A stretch of 64,000 bases of DNA. Source: Caulobacter sp048541825. GTDB taxonomy: Bacteria; Pseudomonadota; Alphaproteobacteria; Caulobacterales; Caulobacteraceae. The DNA is taken from positions 62,001-126,000 of the forward strand of contig NZ_CP183333.1 of NCBI RefSeq assembly GCF_048541825.1. The letters run 5' to 3'. This document shows, in pieces, positions 42,213 through 50,784 of this stretch (positions within the stretch are counted from its first letter, which is position 1; every line of letters begins with the position of its first letter). Made by a program: the position numbers and the translations under genes. The notes below the pieces were generated by a model. That model saw nothing but the letters and a program-made list of their open reading frames with translations. It had not been told where the DNA came from and searched no databases.

Positions 42213-42809
42213 TCAACCGATGGCCGCTAATTTCTCAAGCTCGACCCGAAGCGCGGTCTGCCAGGCCAGATCCTTGTGCCGAAAGCCCCAGCCGGCGTCC
42301 TGGACGTCAGCGACGATCCGCGCGGCAAGCTTGGCCAGTCCCGGCATTCCGGAAACCTCGATCGACCATCCTATCGGCGCGAAATGAACCAGCTGATTGC
42401 GGATTTCGTCGTGGAATTTGCGCAACCAGCTGAACTCGCCATCGCTGATCGCGATCGACGGCGCCGCGCCGCCGCCGGCCGAGTCTTTCTTGCGCACGGC
42501 TTTCAAAAGGTCGGGCATCCCCATCAGCTCCGTCCGCTTTGGCGCGGACAAGGTCTCGTCCTCGCGAGAGGCTTCGAGATAGGTCATCCACTCCTCGGTG
42601 CTGCGCGGTGTCAGAGCGCCAACCGGATGGGCCGTCGTCAGCAGGTGGCAGACGCAGGCGCCCTGGATGGCGGAGTGCAGCGCCAGCATCACCCATTTCC
42701 AGGCCTGCGGATCCTCAGTCGTTGCGGCCCAACCACGCACCGCTTGGCGAACGGAGGCGGCGACGTCTTCGACCTCGTCGGTTCGGACCCATATCCCCTC
42801 GCCCACCAT
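42213..42809 (-). CDS. HEPN-like protein of a defence-type island
   Basis: 198 mainly helical residues from ATG 42809, with GGGGGAGG upstream. The segment FHDEIRNQLVHFAPIGWSIE has R137-N-x3-H142, fitting the RX4-6H motif of HEPN ribonucleases and the 'lRNe.iHF.P.GWSiEl' style of uncharacterised HEPN-like proteins. An N-terminal helix pair (WKWVMLALHSAIQGACVCHL) fits a helical bundle. It diverges from a PD-(D/E)xK-like gene 123 nt away. A toxin or abortive-infection role is inferred. Confidence 0.65.
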   Translation of the reverse strand: MVGEGIWVRTDEVEDVAASVRQAVRGWAATTEDPQAWKWVMLALHSAIQGACVCHLLTTAHPVGALTPRSTEEWMTYLEASREDETLSAPKRTELMGMPDLLKAVRKKDSAGGGAAPSIAISDGEFSWLRKFHDEIRNQLVHFAPIGWSIEVSGMPGLAKLAARIVADVQDAGWGFRHKDLAWQTALRVELEKLAAIG

Positions 42810-42932
42810 GCCACGCCTCCCCCAGCCAAGTCGCCAGGCGACAGCCTTAGACCTTCTTGCGCTGAAACGGGGACTTTGGTCTCGCGGAGACTCAAGCGTT
42901 GCCGCTAGCCTCGCATCGGAAGGAAACTCCTC

Positions 42933-44078
42933 ATGCCCATCGTCTTCGACGATATCGACCGCGACCACCAAGGACCGCCCACGGCCGGTGAAACGCATTT
43001 CAGCTACCTCAATCGCTCGGGCCGCATTGAGGCCGAACGCGTGCGCGCTCTTGTTGAGGACTGGATCTCCCGCTATCCGGCTAGCGATCTCACCGCGCTG
43101 GTCGCGCGTTTGCGCTCTTCAATCGACGCCGCCCACTACAGTGCGTTCTTCGAACTGACCGTTCATGAACTGCTCGTGCAAACGGGCCACATGATCGTCG
43201 CGGTGGAGCCAGAGGTCCCTAACTCCAATCATCGGCCTGACTTCCTCGTGGAGGCTCCCAACGGGGCTCGCTTCTACTTGGAAGTGGTGACCTCAATCGC
43301 CCAGACACCTCAGGACGTTGCTGCGGACAAGCGATTGAATGACGCCATGGGCATCGTCGATAACGCCGACGCAAAGCTCTTCTTCCTGGACGTCGAGATC
43401 GAAGGCAAGCCGAGCCAGCAGGTCAGCGCCAAGGCGCTGCGGCCAGCCCTAGGGGCCTGGATCGCCGCCTTGCCCGCGACCGAAGCGGTCAGGGACGAGC
43501 CGCCGTTCGTCTATGCCGAATACGGTATGACCCTCACCATCAGCGCGTTTCTGCGCAGGACGCCGCGCGAGGACGTCGGCGGCGCGATCGGCGTACAGAA
43601 CATGGAGCCCTACTGGGGCACGCCAGGCGACGGCATCCGCGAGTCCGTCGAGAAGAAGGCGTCACGCTATGGTGATCTGGACATCCCTTACGTCGTGGCC
43701 GTCAACGCCATGAGCGACTACAAACGCGAGGAGGACGCCATCGACGCCATGTTCGGTTCGCCCTGTGTGGTTGTTCGGCGCTACGACGATGGTCGAACCG
43801 AAACCGCCGAAAGCCGCAACAACGACGGCGTCTGGCAAGGCGAGAAGGGGCCGCGAAAGAAGGGCCTGAGCGCGATCCTATCGACCGAACGCCTGATGCC
43901 CTGGAGTGTCGGGCAGCGACGCGCCCGACTGATCAGGAACCCTTGGGCGACGCACCCTTTGCCGCCCCTTCCTCTAGGTGTCGATGAGCTAAACCCGATC
44001 GACGGGAAGCTGGATAAGACCAACGGACAGTCGTTCGCCGAGCTGTTCAACTTGCCACCCAGCTGGCCCGAGGACTGA
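42933..44078 (+). CDS. PD-(D/E)xK-like nuclease-fold protein
   Basis: 381 residues. The fold core is readable: helix FFELTVHELLVQTGHMIVAV (E74), then HRPDFLVEAPNGARFYLEVV, giving P102-D103 and E117. The position of the usual catalytic Lys reads Val (E-V-V), so activity may be changed or the Lys may come from elsewhere. The C-terminal half has GDLDIPYVVAVNAMSDYKRE, another strand pattern. AAGGAA precedes ATG 42933. Its neighbours on both sides are HEPN-like. I infer a nucleic-acid-targeting role in defence. Confidence 0.7.
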   Translation: MPIVFDDIDRDHQGPPTAGETHFSYLNRSGRIEAERVRALVEDWISRYPASDLTALVARLRSSIDAAHYSAFFELTVHELLVQTGHMIVAVEPEVPNSNHRPDFLVEAPNGARFYLEVVTSIAQTPQDVAADKRLNDAMGIVDNADAKLFFLDVEIEGKPSQQVSAKALRPALGAWIAALPATEAVRDEPPFVYAEYGMTLTISAFLRRTPREDVGGAIGVQNMEPYWGTPGDGIRESVEKKASRYGDLDIPYVVAVNAMSDYKREEDAIDAMFGSPCVVVRRYDDGRTETAESRNNDGVWQGEKGPRKKGLSAILSTERLMPWSVGQRRARLIRNPWATHPLPPLPLGVDELNPIDGKLDKTNGQSFAELFNLPPSWPED

Positions 44079-44164
44079 GGCCGCTGCCCACGAACGTCGC
44101 TTAAGCTTGACCCGTTTTGCATTGGTGTTCTTTTTCAGCCCCGCTCAATGGCAAGCCGCAGATC

Positions 44165-45022
44165 ATGTTTTCCTCGGACGAAGCGCTTACCCACAAATGG
44201 CAGCTCGATCAGGTCCGGTTGCTGCTCAACGGCCATCCGAACAATGACGGGTACTTCCTGGCGCAAGCCGCCGAGATGCACGCCCTGCAGGTGATCGACG
44301 CGGTCGCACAGTTGCGGTTCGCCGCCACTCAGGCCGGGGCACGCGCGCAAGGCCCGTTGGGCGACCATCTGGTCTATGGCGTGGGGCGACGGACCGGCGA
44401 CATCTGGGGTGCCATGCGCGAATTGGTCTCGATCTCACCGCCAGACCGCAAGAGGCCACTGACCACGGAACAGACCGATCGAGCGTCGCGTGCGCTGAAC
44501 ACGATCTACATCAACATCCGCGGCACGATGGATAACTTCGCCTGGGCGGCCATCGAGCGCGCAGGCGGGATCAAGAGCGTGCGCCTATCACCAACCGCGA
44601 TTGACCTCTTCGGCGACAAGTTTTCCAAAGTCGAGGCGTTCGGCGACCTGCCGCGAAAGCTCTCGCTGCTCCTCGACTGGAACAACCAGGTGAAGTCGCG
44701 GCGCAATCCCTCGGCTCACCGCGTTCCGCTGGCGGTAATACCCGCCGTGCTCAACCCGGACCAAGCCGAGACTTTCAAGCGGCTGACAGCGGAGATGACC
44801 GCCCTGCCGCAAGGTCTCCCGGACCACGAGGCGATCACGCACATGGCCGAGCAACAAGCGGCGGTAAAACTCAAGATCGAGGCGCTGGGGGTCTTTTGGC
44901 CAATGTTCGCTCACATGCCCAGCGAAGGCGCCATCCCGATCTATCCGACCGTCGCCGAGGACGTAGGTCAAATGGTGCGCGTCGGACGGATCGTTCTGGG
45001 CCACCTCGGGGCCCAATCGTAG
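44165..45022 (+). CDS. Second HEPN-like protein
   Basis: 285 residues from ATG 44165, all-helical and soluble. VKSRRNPSAHRVPLAVIPAV holds R180-N-x3-H185, again RX4H, in the 'RR(N/D)..AHR.PL..P' context of a helical family with HEPN-like features. TMDNFAWAAIERAG is the preceding conserved-looking helix. It follows the nuclease-fold gene by 86 nt on the same strand and may form an operon with it. The role is inferred from fold and context. Confidence 0.6.
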   Translation: MFSSDEALTHKWQLDQVRLLLNGHPNNDGYFLAQAAEMHALQVIDAVAQLRFAATQAGARAQGPLGDHLVYGVGRRTGDIWGAMRELVSISPPDRKRPLTTEQTDRASRALNTIYINIRGTMDNFAWAAIERAGGIKSVRLSPTAIDLFGDKFSKVEAFGDLPRKLSLLLDWNNQVKSRRNPSAHRVPLAVIPAVLNPDQAETFKRLTAEMTALPQGLPDHEAITHMAEQQAAVKLKIEALGVFWPMFAHMPSEGAIPIYPTVAEDVGQMVRVGRIVLGHLGAQS

Positions 45023-45172
45023 CTTGGATGCGTGGTTCCAGTCGGCCACTGTAGGACCCTCGTGGTCAAAGCTGGCGGGAAGAGCGCGCCTCGACACGGC
45101 GGCGCAGCGCTATGAGCGGCCTCTCGCTCTGCTTCAAAAAGGCTAAGTTCGGTGCCCTTCGACGACTAGTGT

Positions 45173-48100
45173 TTATTCGAATGTTGGCTCGGCCTTGCGG
45201 GCTCCCGCCTCCAAGTCTGTGAGGTATTTGACGAGGCTCCGATGGAAGTCATCGGCCCATTTGCGCACTGCCGGGTTTTGATGATTTCCCAAGCCCCGCA
45301 ACATCGCCAGACGCCGGCGGTAGCGGAAGCCGTACTCGCCGCTCGAGGCGCCGGTGCCAAAGCGGCGCTCGAAGGTTTCATGGACCTCCTCATCGCCGCC
45401 GACCGCGTTCAGCAAGCGCATCGCCAGCGGCGTCCAGGCAAAGTCCTTACCTTCGCCGGTCTCGAAATAGGGGATGAGCTGGGCCAGGCGTCGACCGCGG
45501 TCGAGACGGTCCTCATCCATCCAGCTCATCAAAACATCCGACGCGATCGCGGCGATGAGGTTGAACCCGCCACCGTCGTCATCGTCGTAATTCTTCAGCA
45601 GGTGGTCCAACTTGTAGCGAACGTGGTCCCAGGTCGTTGATAGGTAGGTGTCGAGCACGAGGCGCGGATGATCGCGAGCGATAACCCCCATCAAGCCTGG
45701 CAGGCCATGGAGCCAAAAATCATTGTCTTCCTCCACGTGCTTGGCGATGCGGGTCAGAAGGCCAGCGGCGGTGGCTTCCCCCTCGGATCCGCCGAGCACA
45801 CGATCGGCCAAGGCGGCCAGTTGGTAGTCGCCCGACCGCCCCTCATCGTTGGAGAACGCAATCGCCTCAAGAATCCGCCGTCCCGCCGCTCGCAAGGCTT
45901 GTGGCCAGGCCTCCTCGTCGGCCTTGGGTCGCTTGGCGTCCAGCAGGTGCAGCGCAGTCGAAGGCTGGCCATGATCCAGAACAGCGTCGACTAGGGCGGC
46001 CAAGGCGTCAGGCGCGACGTCGGCGCTAGCCTTGAAGCGCCACAGGGTCTGGGCGACACCTTCATGGACCAGACCTTGGGTCAGGACGGTGATCATGCGG
46101 GCGATCCCGGCCTCGCCGACCTCGCCGCTTTCGACCTCCAGCCACGGCAGCAGGCTAGCGACGAGCGGATCGCTCACCCCCGCCTCCAGCCAGCGCTCGG
46201 CCACTGCCGGATAGGCTTGCCGGCAGTGGCCGAAAAACCCAGCGATCGTCGTGGCGTTGAGGTCGCCGCGTGGCACGGCCCTGGCCTGTATCAACAGGTC
46301 CGCCCAGGCCTGGTCCAGATCCTGCGCGGCCTGCGCCCACCCCGCCCCGAACTCGCTTCCCGCCACATGGGGATCGCTCAAGGCCACGGTGAGCAAGGCC
46401 TTGCCCTCATCGCCCGCCGCGAAGGCGTCACCGCCGACTTGGCGAGCCCGAGCGCGCGCGGTGTTCCAGGAGTCGACGGCGTCGTCGCCGTCGGGGTCAT
46501 GCCAATCCCACAAGCGCTGACGCATGAAGGCGTCGAACTGCTCTTGGAGCGTTTTAGGCCGCAGCGCCGCCTCGCAGTCGCGCATCGCCTGGGTCTGATC
46601 GTCACCCTTTCGATGATTGAGCACATCGCAGGCGGCAAACCACCCCTCGCCCCAGAAGGCCAGATCGGCGACCTTGATCATGGTCTCGACGGTCTGGGCG
46701 TCGATGGCGGCGATGCGCACCAGATCGGGATAGGCCTTGGCCAGGATCGTACGCGCCATCACGGGCTCGGCTCCTACGATCATGCCGAACGCTCGGTCCA
46801 GGGCCACCGTGAACCAAGCCAAGACCTGCTTGTCGCCTGTCGCCCACCACCCCGCTGTACGGCGCCGGGCCCCGAACGGTTCAATCGAGGATCGGTTGTT
46901 CGGACGCGTCATCAAGGCGGCGCGTAAAGCGTGGAGACCCAGCAGACGCGTTGGAGCGTCCTGGCTGGCCAGCAGATCGTCTAGCAACGCGAACCGCTGC
47001 TCAGGCAAGGCCTCCGTGTCCGACATGATAGCTTGGAAGAGGCGGGTGAACCGAGGTCGCAGTTGCTCGATCATCCGCGACTCGTCCTGGCCGATGACCA
47101 ACTGGGACAGCAGCCGCGCGGCGGGGTCGAAAAGTTCGGCCTCGTAGGTCAGCTTGCACAGCAGGGCGGTGATCTGACGCGCGGCCTGGTTGGTGTAGAC
47201 GATGGTCTCGGTCGCGCCATAGCGAGCAACGTAGTCCTGCAGGATCCCCAGGACACGGGCGGGAGCCAGCGGGGCCAAATGGGCCAGCACTTCGATCGCC
47301 GCCTTGTCTTCGCGTGACGGCCTGGCCAGCTCCTGCCCCGGAGCCAGGATCATCTCGGCCATTGCCACCGCCTCGGCGCGATCGTGCAAGGCCCCCAGCC
47401 GCTTGGCGAACGAGGTCGCTAACCGAGCCGGAGCGGCCGAAAAGATCGCAAACAAGCGGGAGGCCGGGATCCGCGCGACCGCATCCTTGGCCAAGTGGAT
47501 CGCCAGGGCCTGGGGCAGGATCGCGCGCTGCTTGCCGCGTTGCTGAGCCAGCCCCCTGTCCAGCAGTTCGCCAAGCCTGTCGAGAAAATCGGTCTCACTG
47601 GTTCCGGCTAGGCCCGCCAGCACCGCCAACTCATCTGGATTGGGGTCACCCTCGACATAGAAGGCATAGACCAAGGCGGCGATGCGAGCGACCTGATGGA
47701 GCTTGGGATCGTGACCGCGACGCCCCGTGAGAAATAGTCGATCCACCAGGGCGGCGTCTTCGAGATTGGCCAGGCTTCCCGAGGTCGCCGCGGTCTTGGC
47801 CAGCGCCAGGGCGATGCGGGTGTTGCCTTCGGAAAACTCGACGACGCGCCGCACGTCCGCGGCGTTCAGATGCGGCGCGCGCTGACGCAGCAGACGCTCG
47901 ATCAGAACGTCGCCACCCGCCTCCAGGCGCGCAACCACGGTCTTGTCGGGCTGATCGGCCCCGATGTCGAAATCGATGGTCAGCAGGCTGAACTTGGCCT
48001 CGGGCCGGCTGGCGATCGCGGTCAGCAGGCTGTGCATCTGGGTGGGACAGTTATCGACAATAAGGATCGGCGCCTGATCCGCATCGATCAGGGCTCTCGC

Positions 48101-48949
48101 CATCGCGGTGGGCGCCACCTCCATGTCCGGATCACCCGCATCGCCATAAACGGCCAGATGCGCGGGCAAGGCTTGCTCGCCAACCCGCTCGTCGAATAAG
48201 GCCTGCACCAGACGAGTCTTGCCCATCCCTGACTGGCCAAGAAGACGCACCACGCTGCGCGGACGACGCAGAGCGTTGCGCAAGGCGTCCAGGCCCTCGA
48301 CCACACCGCGCGCAGAGGTGTTAGCGCCAACGGTCAGGCGCGCCTGGTCGTCGGCCAGAAACACAGGCTCGAGACCCTGATCGGGCGCCGACCAATTGGC
48401 CAAGTCCGCCCAGCCGCGCGTCGAGCGGCCCGCCTTTTCAAGCAGCCAGATAGCGACAGACCGATGTTGCCGCGCCCAGTCGGCAAGGCGGCTGGCGTCA
48501 TAGAAATCGAAATGCGGCGCGGGGGTCTCGCAGCCCCCAAAGGCCAGGCGCATGGCCCTGACCCGCTCCTCGCGTCCCATCCCGGTGAGGTTCTCGTGGC
48601 CGCAGGCGATGATGTAGGCCCCGTCGTCCTGGCCCAGGGTGATGATCGAGGAGCGCAGGACGCCCTTGAAGCGCATCTCCTTGTCGACATCTGCCTTGTC
48701 CATGGTCGTGGCCTTGACCTGGAAGCCCAGCGGCAGACGCGGCAGATAGCCGTTGCCGGCCCCTTCCCCTTCCACGCGCACGTCGATGCCGCCGTCCTTG
48801 GCCTTTTGATGCCCCCCGGCGATCAGGCCGGCCGGGGATAGGCCCATGGCCTTCATCTCTGCTTCGCAAAGCCTGCGCACGAGCTCGCGAAGGGCGACAT
48901 CGTCCAGCGCCTTCACGTCACTGGGGACGGGGTCCAGGACCCAGCTCAT
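45173..48949 (-). CDS. Avs-like protein: Mrr-type nuclease domain, STAND-like NTPase, long helical C-terminus
   Basis: 1258 residues. Residues ~1-170 form an Mrr-type restriction-endonuclease-like domain, with GGHQKAKDGGIDVRVEGEG (D52/D56) and LGFQVKAT (Q77, K79). A P-loop NTPase follows: Walker A GQSGMGKT at 238-245 and Walker B ILIVDN at 295-300. Winged-helix-like segments come next, then about 700 residues of helical, TPR/HEAT-like sequence to the end. Nuclease, STAND NTPase and repeat sensor in this order is the layout of antiviral Avs proteins, which recognise phage proteins and then activate the effector. ATG 48949 is preferred; GTG 49000 would add 17 residues. Family membership is inferred. 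Confidence 0.75.
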   Translation of the reverse strand: MSWVLDPVPSDVKALDDVALRELVRRLCEAEMKAMGLSPAGLIAGGHQKAKDGGIDVRVEGEGAGNGYLPRLPLGFQVKATTMDKADVDKEMRFKGVLRSSIITLGQDDGAYIIACGHENLTGMGREERVRAMRLAFGGCETPAPHFDFYDASRLADWARQHRSVAIWLLEKAGRSTRGWADLANWSAPDQGLEPVFLADDQARLTVGANTSARGVVEGLDALRNALRRPRSVVRLLGQSGMGKTRLVQALFDERVGEQALPAHLAVYGDAGDPDMEVAPTAMARALIDADQAPILIVDNCPTQMHSLLTAIASRPEAKFSLLTIDFDIGADQPDKTVVARLEAGGDVLIERLLRQRAPHLNAADVRRVVEFSEGNTRIALALAKTAATSGSLANLEDAALVDRLFLTGRRGHDPKLHQVARIAALVYAFYVEGDPNPDELAVLAGLAGTSETDFLDRLGELLDRGLAQQRGKQRAILPQALAIHLAKDAVARIPASRLFAIFSAAPARLATSFAKRLGALHDRAEAVAMAEMILAPGQELARPSREDKAAIEVLAHLAPLAPARVLGILQDYVARYGATETIVYTNQAARQITALLCKLTYEAELFDPAARLLSQLVIGQDESRMIEQLRPRFTRLFQAIMSDTEALPEQRFALLDDLLASQDAPTRLLGLHALRAALMTRPNNRSSIEPFGARRRTAGWWATGDKQVLAWFTVALDRAFGMIVGAEPVMARTILAKAYPDLVRIAAIDAQTVETMIKVADLAFWGEGWFAACDVLNHRKGDDQTQAMRDCEAALRPKTLQEQFDAFMRQRLWDWHDPDGDDAVDSWNTARARARQVGGDAFAAGDEGKALLTVALSDPHVAGSEFGAGWAQAAQDLDQAWADLLIQARAVPRGDLNATTIAGFFGHCRQAYPAVAERWLEAGVSDPLVASLLPWLEVESGEVGEAGIARMITVLTQGLVHEGVAQTLWRFKASADVAPDALAALVDAVLDHGQPSTALHLLDAKRPKADEEAWPQALRAAGRRILEAIAFSNDEGRSGDYQLAALADRVLGGSEGEATAAGLLTRIAKHVEEDNDFWLHGLPGLMGVIARDHPRLVLDTYLSTTWDHVRYKLDHLLKNYDDDDGGGFNLIAAIASDVLMSWMDEDRLDRGRRLAQLIPYFETGEGKDFAWTPLAMRLLNAVGGDEEVHETFERRFGTGASSGEYGFRYRRRLAMLRGLGNHQNPAVRKWADDFHRSLVKYLTDLEAGARKAEPTFE

Positions 48950-49778
48950 CGGGCCGGTCCTTGCGAGAATCGCAGAGCGTTCATCAACCGAGCATGACAC
49001 CCACCCGCCCGGCCGTCGCCCTCAGTAGGCCAAGCTCGCGGGTCGCCGATCTTTGTATTCGCCAACGCTTAGCTGTGTGCCGAGAGCATCACGTTTTACG
49101 TCGCTGAGCGTCAGATTATTGTTTGCCAGGTCGTGTTGCTGGCGCTTCGGCTGCGGCCAGGAAGCGGACCTTCCCAACGTCAGAGAAGAGTCAACTACCG
49201 TCCTTGGGTATGAAGGATCGGCACACGACCGGTTTGACCATTTGATTGGGAAAACAGCCCGATAGGCGATCCATGTGCAATCTGTAAGCGATGATGAAGG
49301 CCCGAGCCGAGGTCGCCGCCCTGACCCGCGCGATGTCGGACCGAAACAACAACCAGCTGCCAATGCCCGGTATTTTACCTGACTACGCCGCAGTCAGCCC
49401 ATCGGAACCCGGTTCTCGATCTATGCAAAGGCCGCCGACCGCGTAGGGGGTCGAGATTTCTTCAACTCGCACCATTCATGGGACTACGAGATCATTCCCA
49501 AAGCTTAATTGCCCCGGCGAAGGGCCAACTACGCCTAACTAAAATGATGGCTGCAAGGAGCCCGCGCATCGCGCGTGGCGGAACGCGCCGTCGAGCGACC
49601 GGCGGTGCCCAAAAGGCGCCCGCCAGGGGCGGACCCGCAGGAGCCGCGAAGCGGCAGGACCGAGCATGCCCGTCTTCCGCTCCCCATATCGGGGCGTTAC
49701 GGGGTGTCCCCGCTCGAAGGGTTCGGCCGAGACACCGACTGGCTCGACCGCAGGGGAAGCCTTTCCTCCCATAACCCC
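48950..49778. other. Junction between defence island and conjugation genes
   Basis: Over 800 bases with no intact gene. A plus-strand frame ending at about 49506 reads GGRDFFNSHHSWDYEIIPKA before its stop and looks like the tail of a lost gene. From 49600 to 49740 the DNA is rich in short inverted repeats (for example GGGGTGTCCCC, 49704-49714). This would be the trbC side of the trb operon, but no trb genes are present. Confidence 0.45.
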
Positions 49779-50741
49779 CTACCCCTCCACACAGTCCTCC
49801 AGGACATAGGTGTCACCCTCGCGGCCGGTCACGCGGGCCACCTCCTGGACCCGCCGTCCGGCCGGCGCACGGGCGATATGGATCACTAGGTTGATCGCCT
49901 GGGTGATCGCCCGGTAGGGGATACGCTGGGTTACTTCCCCGATCAGATCCTCCAGCCGCGTCAGGCCCTCTGCGGCGCTGTTGGCATGAATGGTCGCCAG
50001 ACCGCCGGGATGGCCCGTATTCCAGGCCTTCAGTAGGTCCAGCGCCGAGCCGTCCCTCACCTCGCCGATGATGATCCGGTCGGGCCTCAGCCGCAGCGTG
50101 TCGCGGACCAAATCGGTCATGGTGACCTGCGGCTCCGTCCGTTTGGTTAGCATCTGGATCTGGTCTGCGGCTGAGCATTGCAGCTCTGCCGTATCCTCGA
50201 TCAGCACCACCCGATCCTCGGCGAAGGCGGGCTCGGCCAGGATGGCGTTGGCTAATGTCGTCTTGCCCGATCCGGTGCCACCAACGATCAGCATGTTCTG
50301 CCGTGCGACCGCCGCCGCTCGGATGATCGCCGCCTGACCTTCGGTCATCATGCCGCCGGCGACATACTCGTCCAGAGTGAACACCACCTCCGGCCGTTTG
50401 CGGATCGCGAAGGCCGGGCTGGAGACCACGGGCATGAAAGCGCCCTGGAAGCGCTCCCCGGTCAGCGGCAAGGTCGCGCTGACCCTAGGGTGATCACGGG
50501 TGACCACCTCGCCGGCGTGGTCGGCCAGCAGGCGCAGGATGCGGTCGGCGTCAGCCGCTGCCAGGTACTCGCCGGTCCACGACCTCCCCTCCCCGATCCG
50601 GTCCACCCAGATCTTGCCGTCGGGATTGACCATCACCTCGACGACCAGGCGCTCGGCGAGGGCGCCGGCGATGACCGGGCCCATCGCCTGGCGCAGGGCC
50701 GCGACCTTGCGATCGGTTACGACAGGATGCTGCTGCGACAT
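49779..50741 (-). CDS. trbB: TrbB conjugative-transfer ATPase
   Basis: 320 residues of the VirB11/TrbB secretion ATPase family: RFQGAFMPVVSSPAFAIRKR, Walker A LIVGGTGSGKTTLANAIL, the Asp box VVLIEDTAELQCSA, Walker B LRPDRIIIGEVRDGSALDLL and the His box GHPGGLATIHANSA. It forms a hexamer at the inner-membrane base of the type IV secretion system. GGAG precedes ATG 50741. It follows virD4 by 43 nt. The trbC-I genes that normally follow are absent. Confidence 0.95.
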   Translation of the reverse strand: MSQQHPVVTDRKVAALRQAMGPVIAGALAERLVVEVMVNPDGKIWVDRIGEGRSWTGEYLAAADADRILRLLADHAGEVVTRDHPRVSATLPLTGERFQGAFMPVVSSPAFAIRKRPEVVFTLDEYVAGGMMTEGQAAIIRAAAVARQNMLIVGGTGSGKTTLANAILAEPAFAEDRVVLIEDTAELQCSAADQIQMLTKRTEPQVTMTDLVRDTLRLRPDRIIIGEVRDGSALDLLKAWNTGHPGGLATIHANSAAEGLTRLEDLIGEVTQRIPYRAITQAINLVIHIARAPAGRRVQEVARVTGREGDTYVLEDCVEG

Positions 50742-50784
50742 GGCGCTCTCCAGGAACTTGGGTTGGATGGGGGCGATGAGCGCA

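Noticed and set aside
46064..46927. Plus-strand open frame of 287 codons
   Set aside because: Antisense to the Avs-like gene, whose Mrr and Walker motifs fix the true frame.
49600..49740. A second oriT near the trbB end
   Set aside because: Short GGGG/CCCC inverted repeats are present, but there is no nic-like core and the relaxase-linked region at 54.3 kb is a much better candidate.
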